Below are positions 57,099 through 64,000 of a stretch of 64,000 nucleotides of DNA, in pieces. Every line of letters starts with the position of its first letter. The first letter of the stretch is position 1. The position numbers and the translations under genes were made by a program. Location: positions 8,035,001-8,099,000 of the forward strand of contig NZ_CP063373.1 of the NCBI RefSeq assembly GCF_015160855.1, in the 5' to 3' direction. This stretch comes from Streptomyces ferrugineus (GTDB lineage: Bacteria; Actinomycetota; Actinomycetes; Streptomycetales; Streptomycetaceae). Below the pieces are notes generated by a model that saw nothing but the letters and a program-made list of their open reading frames with translations, ran no database searches and was not told the DNA's origin.

Positions 57099-59474
57099 AT
57101 GGTGACGACACGTGCAACCGCCGAGGACAGGTCCGAACGATCCGCCGTACGTACGCTTCTGCGCCTGTGGCCGTACGTCCGGCCGGTGCGGGTGCGGCTG
57201 TTCACCGCCGCGGGCGTCGCGGTCCTCGCCTCGTGTCTGGCGCTGGTCATCCCCCTCGTCCTGAAGTGGATGGTGGACGGGCCCGTCGCCGACCGCGATC
57301 CGGCCGGGGTGTGGCTCGGGGCGCTGGGTCTGCTGCTGCTCGGGTTCGCGGAGGCGCTGCTGTTCGGCCTGCGGCGATGGCTGGTGGCGCGGCCGCTGGC
57401 GGGCGTCGAGGCGGCGATGCGGGCGGATCTGTACCGGCATCTGCAGCGGCTGCCGGTGGCCTTCCACGACCGGTGGGCGTCGGGTCAGCTGCTGTCGCGG
57501 GGCACGACCGATCTGATGCTGCTGCGCATGTTCCTCGCCTTCCCGCTGACGTTTCTGCTGGTCAACAGTGTGACGATCCTCGTCGGCGTGATCATCATGC
57601 TGCTCCAGGACTGGACGCTGGGGCTGGTGATCCTCATCCCGGCGGTGCCCGTGATGGTCACCTGCGTGGTCTTCGAGAAGCGGTACGCCGATGTCGCGCG
57701 CCGCGCGCAGGACCAGGTCGGCGATCTGACGACGGTCGTCGAGGAGAGCGTCCTCGGCATCCGGATCATCAAGGGGTTCGGGCGGCATCGCAGTCAGGCA
57801 CGGGCGTTCAGGGACCTGTCGCGGACGCTGCGCGGCACGGAGCTGCGCAAGGCGCGGCTGCTGGCGACGATCTGGGGCGTCATCGTGACGCTGCCGGAGG
57901 TGGCCATCGGGGCGGCGCTGGTGCTGGGCGCGGTGCGGGTGGCGGACGGGGAGCTGTCGGCGGGCACGCTGGTGGCGTTCCTGTCGACCGCGCTCGCGCT
58001 CAGGTGGCCGGTGGACTCGATCGGGTTCCTGCTGGCGATGAGCCAGGAGGCGGCGACGGCGACGGAGCGGTACTTCGAGGCGATGGACGCGCAGCCGGAG
58101 GGGCACGCGCTCACCTCGGCGGAGCAGGACCGTGCGGACCTCGGACTCCGGTTCCACGACGTGCGGTTCCGCTACCCGGACGCGCCCGCCGACTCCCCAC
58201 CCGTCCTCGACCGCGTCGACCTGCACATCCGCCCCGGCGAGTCCATGGCGCTCGTCGGCGCGACGGGCAGCGGCAAGACGACGCTGACGGCCCTCGTGCC
58301 CCGCCTCCACGAGGTGACGTCCGGCCGGATCACCCTCGACGGGCGGGACATCACGGCGATGAGCCGCGAGGAGCTGCGCACCCTCGTCGCCGTCGCCTTC
58401 GAGGAGCCCACGCTCTTCTCGGCCAGCGTCGCGGACAACGTTCTCATGGGGGCGACGGACGGGGCGGGCGAGCCCGAGTTGGAGCGGGCGCTCGGCGTCG
58501 CGCAGGCCGGCTTCGCGCACTCCCTTCCCCACGGCACCGAGACACAGGTCGGCGAGCAGGGGCTCAGCCTCTCCGGCGGTCAGCGGCAGCGGCTGGCGCT
58601 CGCGCGGGCGGTCGTGGGCCGACCCCGCTTCCTCGTCCTCGACGACCCCCTGTCCGCCCTCGACGTGCACACCGAGGCCGCCGTCGAGGCCGCCCTGCGG
58701 GACGTGCTCGCCGAGACCACCGCCCTCATCGTCGCCCACCGCCCGTCCACGGTGCTCCTCGCGGACCGCGTCGCCCTGCTCTCCAACGGCCGCATCACCG
58801 CCGTCGGCACCCACCACGAACTGCTGCGCGGCAACGCCGAGTACGCCCATCTGATGGCCGGAGCGGAGGCAGCGGACGACGAGGACGCGGTGAACGGAAC
58901 GGTTGCCGGGGCGGACCGGGCGGAGGGAGGGGGCCGGGTGGAGGAAGGGAGCCGGGCGGAGGGAGGGAGCTGGGCGGAGGGAGGGAGCTGGGCGGAGGGA
59001 GGTGGCCGGATGGACGAAGTCGGCCGAGCGGGCGAAGGCAGCCGAGCGGGCGAAGGCAGCCGGACGGACGAAGGCAGCCGAGCGGGCGAAGGCAGCCGGA
59101 CGGACGAAGGCAGCCGGACGGACGAAGGCAGCCAGGCGGACCGGGTCACCCGGGCGGACGAAGAGAGCCAGGCGAACGAAGCCAGCCGGACGAACGAGGA
59201 GAGCCAGGCGGACCGGGTCACCCGGACGAACGAAGTGGACCGGGCGGACGTAGCAGGCCAGGAGGACCAGCGGCACCGAACCGGCCAGGACGACCAGCCG
59301 CACCGAACCACCCGAACCGGCCGAGAAGACCGGACCGGCGAAACCAACCGAGCCAGCCGAAGCGACCAGCCGCACCGGGACAGTCGAGTCGGCCCAGAAA
59401 GGCAGGCGCGCCGGACCGGCCCAACAGGCGACGGGCACCCGGCGGACGGAGCACACGAGGAGGCCCACCGATGA
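57099..59474 (+). CDS. ABC exporter half-transporter with repeat-expanded tail (subunit A)
   Basis: This is a 791-residue type IV ABC exporter subunit. Residues 1-590 are a standard membrane domain with six helices and a nucleotide-binding domain (Walker A GATGSGKTT, signature LSGGQRQRLALARAV). Walker B reads FLVLDDPLSALD, with Asp in place of the catalytic Glu, as in degenerate-site subunits of heterodimers such as TM287. From about residue 600 a hydrophilic tail of some 190 residues rich in Glu, Gly, Ser, Arg and Asp follows, with hexapeptide repeats. Its stop overlaps the next start (ATGA). Confidence 0.9.
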   Translation: MVTTRATAEDRSERSAVRTLLRLWPYVRPVRVRLFTAAGVAVLASCLALVIPLVLKWMVDGPVADRDPAGVWLGALGLLLLGFAEALLFGLRRWLVARPLAGVEAAMRADLYRHLQRLPVAFHDRWASGQLLSRGTTDLMLLRMFLAFPLTFLLVNSVTILVGVIIMLLQDWTLGLVILIPAVPVMVTCVVFEKRYADVARRAQDQVGDLTTVVEESVLGIRIIKGFGRHRSQARAFRDLSRTLRGTELRKARLLATIWGVIVTLPEVAIGAALVLGAVRVADGELSAGTLVAFLSTALALRWPVDSIGFLLAMSQEAATATERYFEAMDAQPEGHALTSAEQDRADLGLRFHDVRFRYPDAPADSPPVLDRVDLHIRPGESMALVGATGSGKTTLTALVPRLHEVTSGRITLDGRDITAMSREELRTLVAVAFEEPTLFSASVADNVLMGATDGAGEPELERALGVAQAGFAHSLPHGTETQVGEQGLSLSGGQRQRLALARAVVGRPRFLVLDDPLSALDVHTEAAVEAALRDVLAETTALIVAHRPSTVLLADRVALLSNGRITAVGTHHELLRGNAEYAHLMAGAEAADDEDAVNGTVAGADRAEGGGRVEEGSRAEGGSWAEGGSWAEGGGRMDEVGRAGEGSRAGEGSRTDEGSRAGEGSRTDEGSRTDEGSQADRVTRADEESQANEASRTNEESQADRVTRTNEVDRADVAGQEDQRHRTGQDDQPHRTTRTGREDRTGETNRASRSDQPHRDSRVGPERQARRTGPTGDGHPADGAHEEAHR
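58900..59240 (+). repeat. coding minisatellite in the ABC exporter tail
   Basis: Tandem 18-bp units alternate between GGCAGCCGAGCGGGCGAA and GGCAGCCGGACGGACGAA (perfect from about 59019 to 59126), giving the hexapeptides GSRAGE and GSRTDE. Flanking units are degenerate. All lengths are multiples of 3, so the frame is kept, unlike the intergenic minisatellite at 33821-34583. Confidence 0.85.
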
Positions 59475-61324
59475 GCGCGCCCGCCACGACCGCCACCCCG
59501 GCCAAGGGCGGCGGCCGGCCCGGCGACGCGAGCCAGGACCCCTTCGACCGGGACGTCCTGCCCACTCCCCCGGGCGCCACCGCCGCCCTCCTGCGCTCCC
59601 TGCTCACCCCGATGAAGGCCCGCGTCGCCCTCACCACACTCCTGCTGCTGCTCCAGCAGGCGGCCGTGCAGGCGGGCCCCCTGCTGGTGGCGTACGCCAT
59701 CGACACGGCCGTACCGGCGTTCCGGCGCGACGACCTCGGGCCGCTGGTCGCGGTCGGCGTCGGCTATCTGCTGTGCGCGCTGGTCTCCGGCGCGCTCCAG
59801 TACGCGTTCATCCTGGTCGCCGCCCGCGTCAACCAGGACGTCCTGCTCGATCTGCGCGGCCGGATCTTCCGCCACGCCCAGGCCCTGAGCATCGACTTCC
59901 ACGAGCGCTACACCTCGGGCCGGCTCATCTCCCGCTCCACCACGGACGTGGAGTCCCTGCGCGAGCTGCTGAACGAGGGCCTCCAGGAACTCGTCACCGT
60001 CATCCTGTCCTTCGTCTACATCTCGGCGATGCTGCTGTGGCTGGACCTCGGCCTGGGCGCGGTCGCCGTGGCGTCCTTCGTGCCGCTATACCTCCTCGTA
60101 CGGCTCTACCGGCGGCGCGCCGCGCGGGTGTACACCCTGCGGTCCACCGCGATCGCCGCCGTGATCGTCAAGTTCGTCGAGACGATGAACGGCATCCGCC
60201 CGGTGCGCGCCTTCCGCCGCGAGGCCGCCAACGACGCCGACTTCCGGGTCCTCAACACCCGGCATGAGCGGACCAACGGCGACGCGCTGCTGGAGATGGC
60301 GCGTTACGTCGTCGGCTCCCGGCTCGTCGCCAACACCGCCGTCGCGGGGATCGTGCTGTGGGGCGCCTACCGGGTCGCGGGCGGCACACTGGCCCTCGGT
60401 GTGCTGGCGGCGGCGGTGCTGTACCTGCGCCGGCTGTACGACCCGATCGACCGGCTCGGCATGTTCCTGAACTCGTACCAGTCGGCGGCGGCCTCCCTGG
60501 AGAAGATCGCCGGACTGCTGGCCCAGACGCCGTCCGTGCCCGAGCCGCGGGAGCCCGGGCGGCTTCCGGCGCTCCGGTCGGAGCACCCCGGCCGCGAGGT
60601 CGTCTTCGACGGCGTCCGGTTCGGCTACCGCACCGGCGGCGAGGTGCTGCCCCGTTTCGACCTCACGATCCCGGCCGGGCAGACCGTCGCCGTCGTCGGC
60701 TCCACCGGCGCGGGCAAGTCGACGCTGGCCAAGCTGCTCGCCCGGTTCTACGACCCCTCCGAGGGCCGGGTCCTGCTGGACGGCGTGGACCTGCGCGAGC
60801 TGGCCGTGCCCGAACTGCGGCGCGGGGTGGTGATGGTGACGCAGGAGGCGTTCCTGTTCTCCGGCACGGTCGCCGAGAACATCGCCATCGGCCGCCCGGA
60901 CGCCACCCACGAGGACATCGAGCAGGCCGCGAAGGCCATCGGCGCGCACGACTTCATCAGCTCCCTGCCCGAGGGCTACGACACCGACGTACGCAAGCGC
61001 GGCGGCCGTATCTCCGCGGGCCAGCGTCAACTCGTCGCGTTCGCGAGGGCGTTGCTCGCCGACCCGGCGGTGCTGATCCTCGACGAGGCGACCAGCTCCC
61101 TCGACATCCCCGGCGAGCGGGCCGTGCAGCGCGCGATGTCGACGGTGCTGCACGGGCGCACGGCCGTCGTCATCGCGCACCGCCTGTCCACGGTCGAGAT
61201 CGCCGACCGGGTGCTGGTCATGGAGCACGGGGAGATCGTCGAGGACGGCACACCGGCCGAACTCGTCGCCGGGACGGGCAGGTTCGCGGATCTGCATCGG
61301 GCGTGGCGGGACAGTCTGGCGTAG
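59471..61324 (+). CDS. ABC exporter half-transporter (subunit B)
   Basis: This is a 617-residue exporter subunit with a standard six-helix domain. The nucleotide-binding domain has Walker [10 protein letters not shown], the altered signature [15 protein letters not shown] and an intact Walker B with catalytic Glu, [12 protein letters not shown]. It complements subunit A: the intact site combines B's Walker motifs with A's LSGGQ, and the degenerate site combines A's Asp-substituted Walker B with B's ISAGQ. The pair is therefore probably one heterodimeric exporter. The ATG start overlaps the previous stop. Confidence 0.93.
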   Translation: MSAPATTATPAKGGGRPGDASQDPFDRDVLPTPPGATAALLRSLLTPMKARVALTTLLLLLQQAAVQAGPLLVAYAIDTAVPAFRRDDLGPLVAVGVGYLLCALVSGALQYAFILVAARVNQDVLLDLRGRIFRHAQALSIDFHERYTSGRLISRSTTDVESLRELLNEGLQELVTVILSFVYISAMLLWLDLGLGAVAVASFVPLYLLVRLYRRRAARVYTLRSTAIAAVIVKFVETMNGIRPVRAFRREAANDADFRVLNTRHERTNGDALLEMARYVVGSRLVANTAVAGIVLWGAYRVAGGTLALGVLAAAVLYLRRLYDPIDRLGMFLNSYQSAAASLEKIAGLLAQTPSVPEPREPGRLPALRSEHPGREVVFDGVRFGYRTGGEVLPRFDLTIPAGQTVAVVGSTGAGKSTLAKLLARFYDPSEGRVLLDGVDLRELAVPELRRGVVMVTQEAFLFSGTVAENIAIGRPDATHEDIEQAAKAIGAHDFISSLPEGYDTDVRKRGGRISAGQRQLVAFARALLADPAVLILDEATSSLDIPGERAVQRAMSTVLHGRTAVVIAHRLSTVEIADRVLVMEHGEIVEDGTPAELVAGTGRFADLHRAWRDSLA

Positions 61325-61361
61325 GTCGACGGCACGAGTGAGAGACGGGGCACGGGGAACG

Positions 61362-63065
61362 ATGATCGACGCGTACGAGGATCCGGGCGAGCCCGACTGT
61401 CGTGGCGGCGGACGGTATCTGTGGTGGCTGGTCACCCAGCAGGCCGGACGGTCCGCCGCCGGGTCGCTGATCTCCGCCGTGTGGATGGTGCTGCTGGCGG
61501 CGACGCCGTACCTGCTCTCGCGTGCCGTGGACGAGGGGCTGGCGACGGGTGACCACGCGGCGCTGGGCGGGTGGACCGGCGCGCTGGTCGGGGTGGGCGT
61601 CTTCAACGCCTGGCTGAGCATCATGCGGCACCGCACGATGACGCGGGTGCGGATGGACGCCCTGTTCCGCACCATCAAGCTCCTGGTCGGGCAGTCGGTC
61701 CGGCTGGGTGCCGCCCTGCCGCGCCGGATCGGGGCCGGCGAGGTCGTCACGATCGGCGTGGGCGACGTCCAGACGATCGCCGGCTCCCTGACCGTCATCG
61801 GCCCCGGGTTCGGCGCGGTCGTCGCCTATCTGGCCGTGGCCCTGCTGCTGGTGTCGATCTCGGTGCCGATCGCCGTCGTGGTGCTGCTCGGCATGCCCGC
61901 GATCGGCGTACTGGTCGGACCACTGCTCGGACGGCTCCAGGGCACCGAGACGGAGTACCGGGAGCGGCAGAGCGTGCTGACCGCGCGGATCGCCGACCTC
62001 GCGGGCGGACTGCGCGTCCTCAACGGCCTCGGCGGCAAGGGCCTGGTCGCCGACGCCTTCCACCGGGACTCGCAGCGGCTGCGGGCGCAGGGGTACCGGG
62101 TCGGGGCGGTGACCAGCTGGGTGCAGGCACTCGGGATGGGGCTGCCGACGCTGTTCCTCGCCGTGGTGACGTGGCTGGCGGCGCGCCTGGCGGCCCAAGG
62201 CGCCATCACCGTGGGCGAGTTGGTCTCCGTGTACGGCTATGTGGCGGTCCTGGTCCGTCCGGTGGCGTTCTTCGTCGAGTGGGGGTACCAGGTCGCTCGC
62301 GGTCTGGTGGCGGCGCGGCGGGTCGTACGGTTCCTGCGGCTGGAGCCGATGGCGGACACCGGCACCCGGGACGCGCCCGCCGAACCGGCGGTGCTGCACG
62401 ACCCCGAGTCGGGGGTGCGGGTGCTGCCGGGACGGCTGACCGCGCTGGCCGGTTCGCTGCCCGCCGACGCCGCGGCCGTGGTCGACCGACTCGGCCGGTA
62501 CGTCCCGTCGACGGCCACGTGGGGCGGCGTACCCCTGGACGAGATCGCGTTACCGAAGCTCCGGGAGCGCATCCTGGTCGCCGACCACGAGGCGGACCTG
62601 TTCGCGAGCACACTGCGCGAACTGGTCGGCGGCCGCGACGAGGCGGCGATCGCGCAGGCGGTCCGCACGGCCGTCGCCGACGACATCGTCCGTGGCCTGC
62701 CCGACGGCCTGGACACCCCGATCGACGCCCAGGGCCGCAACCTCTCGGGCGGCCAGCGCCAACGCGTCCGTCTGATCCGCGCCCTGCTGGCCGACCCCGA
62801 GATCCTGCTGGCCATCGAGCCCACGTCAGCGCTCGACGCCCACACGGAGGCCCGGGTCGCCGAACGCCTGCACGAGGCCCGACAGGGCCGTACGACGCTG
62901 GTGACCTCCACGTCCCCCCTGGTCCTGGACCGCGCGGACGTCGTGCACTACCTGGTCGACGGCAAGGTGGCGGCGACGGGCACCCACCACGAACTGCTGG
63001 AGGGAGAGCCGGGATACCGGGCTCTGGTGGCCCGTGACGAAGACGCCGAGGAGGCTGTCAGGTGA
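61362..63065 (+). CDS. ABC exporter half-transporter with degenerate nucleotide-binding domain (subunit C)
   Basis: This is a 567-residue exporter subunit with a six-helix domain. The nucleotide-binding domain lacks a Walker A: the position reads LTALAGSLPADAAAVVDRLG, with no P-loop Gly or Lys. Walker B reads ILLAIEPTSALD, with Ile in place of the Asp. The signature LSGGQRQRVRLIRALL is intact. This subunit cannot bind ATP normally but can complete a partner's site. The ATG at 61362 is chosen, and a GTG at 61338 is possible. The next gene overlaps it and is the likely partner. Confidence 0.9.
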   Translation: MIDAYEDPGEPDCRGGGRYLWWLVTQQAGRSAAGSLISAVWMVLLAATPYLLSRAVDEGLATGDHAALGGWTGALVGVGVFNAWLSIMRHRTMTRVRMDALFRTIKLLVGQSVRLGAALPRRIGAGEVVTIGVGDVQTIAGSLTVIGPGFGAVVAYLAVALLLVSISVPIAVVVLLGMPAIGVLVGPLLGRLQGTETEYRERQSVLTARIADLAGGLRVLNGLGGKGLVADAFHRDSQRLRAQGYRVGAVTSWVQALGMGLPTLFLAVVTWLAARLAAQGAITVGELVSVYGYVAVLVRPVAFFVEWGYQVARGLVAARRVVRFLRLEPMADTGTRDAPAEPAVLHDPESGVRVLPGRLTALAGSLPADAAAVVDRLGRYVPSTATWGGVPLDEIALPKLRERILVADHEADLFASTLRELVGGRDEAAIAQAVRTAVADDIVRGLPDGLDTPIDAQGRNLSGGQRQRVRLIRALLADPEILLAIEPTSALDAHTEARVAERLHEARQGRTTLVTSTSPLVLDRADVVHYLVDGKVAATGTHHELLEGEPGYRALVARDEDAEEAVR

Positions 63066-64000
63066 CGGAAGTACAGCCCACCCAGGGGCGCGGGGCAGTG
63101 ACATCATGCGGCTCCGCCGCGGGGCGCGACAAGCCACAACGCACCCGCACCCGGCAGCGCACCCAAGCCCCCGAGCTCTCCCCCGCCCGCCTCCCCATCG
63201 CAGAACGCGCCGAAGTCCGCCGCGCCGCCCTCCACCTGCTCCGCGCGGACGCCCGCGCCTTCACCGCCGTACTCGCCCTGAACTCCCTCGCCGCCATCGC
63301 CGGACTCGCCGGCCCCTGGCTGGTGGGCCGCATCATCGACGAGGTACGCGCCGGCACCGGCGTAGGCACCGTGGACCGCCTGGCCCTGGCCATCCTGATC
63401 TGCTCGGCGGCGCAGCTGTTCCTCGCCCGCTGGGCAAGCTACGTGGGGCACCGGTTCGGCGAGCGCACACTGGCCCGCGTGCGCGAGACGTTCGTGGACC
63501 GCGCCCTCGCGCTGCCCGCGTCGGTCGTGGAACGGGCCGGCACCGGCGATCTGACCGCGCGCGGCACCGCCGACGTCGCCCTGGTCGGCACCACCCTGCG
63601 CGACGTCGGGCCCCAACTGCTCATCAGTTCGGTACAGGCGCTGTTCCTGCTGGGCGCGGTGATCGCGCTGAATCCGCTGCTCGGCGCGTGCGGCCTGCTC
63701 GGCTTCGCCGGCATCTGGTGGGCGCTGCGCTGGTATCTGCGCCGGGCCCGGGACGGCTATCTCGCCGAGGGCGCGGCCACCTCGGACGTCGCGGAGATCC
63801 TCGCGGCGACCGCGACCGGCTCCCGCACGGTGGAGGCGCTGCGGCTTCAGCGGCGGCGGGTGGCGGCGAGCCGGGACGCCCTGGAGACCTCCCGGCGGAC
63901 CCGCTTCTACACCCTCTTCCTGCGCACCGTGTTCTTCCCGGCCGTCGAGGTGTCGTACCTCTTCCCCGTCGCCACGGTCCTGCTGCTCGGCGCCGTCCTG
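63062..64000 (+). CDS. ABC exporter half-transporter, N-terminal part (subunit D, cut by window edge)
   Basis: About 313 codons of an ABC exporter subunit are present and the nucleotide-binding domain lies outside the window. The GTG start (63062) overlaps the previous stop (GTGA). After a basic, low-complexity leader the membrane domain runs from about residue 60 (AVLALNSLAAIAGLAGPWLVGRIID, trimmed; GDLTARGTADVALVG is the coupling-helix region). It probably pairs with subunit C and supplies the working ATP site. The N-terminal leader is made from a dispersed chromosomal repeat. Confidence 0.88.
   Translation, partial: MTEVQPTQGRGAVTSCGSAAGRDKPQRTRTRQRTQAPELSPARLPIAERAEVRRAALHLLRADARAFTAVLALNSLAAIAGLAGPWLVGRIIDEVRAGTGVGTVDRLALAILICSAAQLFLARWASYVGHRFGERTLARVRETFVDRALALPASVVERAGTGDLTARGTADVALVGTTLRDVGPQLLISSVQALFLLGAVIALNPLLGACGLLGFAGIWWALRWYLRRARDGYLAEGAATSDVAEILAATATGSRTVEALRLQRRRVAASRDALETSRRTRFYTLFLRTVFFPAVEVSYLFPVATVLLLGAVL
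63074..63145 (+). repeat. dispersed Streptomyces repeat inside the start of the ABC gene
   Basis: This stretch contains CCCAGGGGCGCGGGGCAGTG, ATGCGGCTCCGCCGCGGGGC and CGACAAGCCACAACGCACCC in that order, which I recognise as a repeat frequent between genes in Streptomyces. Here it lies within the first 28 codons of subunit D. Confidence 0.55.

Noticed and set aside
56861..61324. A 4.4-kb open frame on the plus strand covering exporter genes in a second frame
   Set aside because: Only its last part coincides with the real subunit B frame. The upstream part is an arginine/glycine-rich shadow of subunit A.

Overview
The window is high-GC actinobacterial DNA with the codon bias, GTG/TTG starts, TetR/MerR regulators and core gene set of a Streptomyces chromosome. 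From memory, the order gatC-gatA-gatB, membrane GGDEF-EAL protein, ligA, mnmA, cysteine desulfurase, opp transporter, gcvT-gcvH-glyA-sdaA matches the central core of S. coelicolor; I could not check this. Nearly all of it is conserved housekeeping chromosome. The interest lies in small accessory insertions, repeats and gene remains placed within the core.

Layout. 1-4.3 kb: the N-terminal part of an MMPL exporter, a small membrane protein whose start region was hit by an insertion sequence (1657-3238, 17-bp terminal inverted repeats, 5-bp target duplication), and a methyltransferase. 4.3-21.5 kb: the gatCAB operon with a translationally coupled small protein, a DUF4267 gene divergent from a TetR gene over a strong palindromic operator, an RmdB-like c-di-GMP enzyme, ligA, a MetE-like protein, an SDR, a LOG-family pseudogene broken by a palindromic repeat, mnmA, a Tat-type amidase and a cysteine desulfurase that could feed sulfur to MnmA. 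21.5-32 kb: a FabR/DesT-like TetR with three operator half-sites, a thioesterase, an esterase overlapping a TRIC-type channel gene tail to tail, and a five-gene peptide ABC transporter operon in the order C-A-B-D-F.

32-42.8 kb: two SseB-like paralogues, a 20-21-bp minisatellite of about 760 bp, a P-loop kinase-like gene, then a tandem glycine riboswitch driving gcvT-gcvH-glyA, followed by sdaA. This block is one glycine/serine metabolism neighbourhood. The 3' end of sdaA is duplicated as an exact 58-bp direct repeat (40176-40233 and 42109-42166), and the 1.9 kb between the copies holds little except an AbiE-type toxin-antitoxin pair. It looks like a minimal, integrase-less site-specific island that rebuilds the target gene's 3' end; I consider it the most novel structure in the window.

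42.8-53.3 kb: GH25 muramidase, EF-hand protein, MerR and GNAT genes, a YVTN-propeller lipoprotein, an aldehyde dehydrogenase remnant, an anti-sigma-type ATPase, an enoyl-CoA hydratase, two tandem L,D-transpeptidase lipoproteins and GlgX. 53.3-64 kb: a NarL-type two-component system with an ABC-2 drug exporter, then, divergently, four consecutive ABC exporter half-transporter genes that read as two asymmetric heterodimers. One subunit carries a roughly 200-residue repeat-expanded tail, and another has lost both Walker motifs. The last gene runs off the window.
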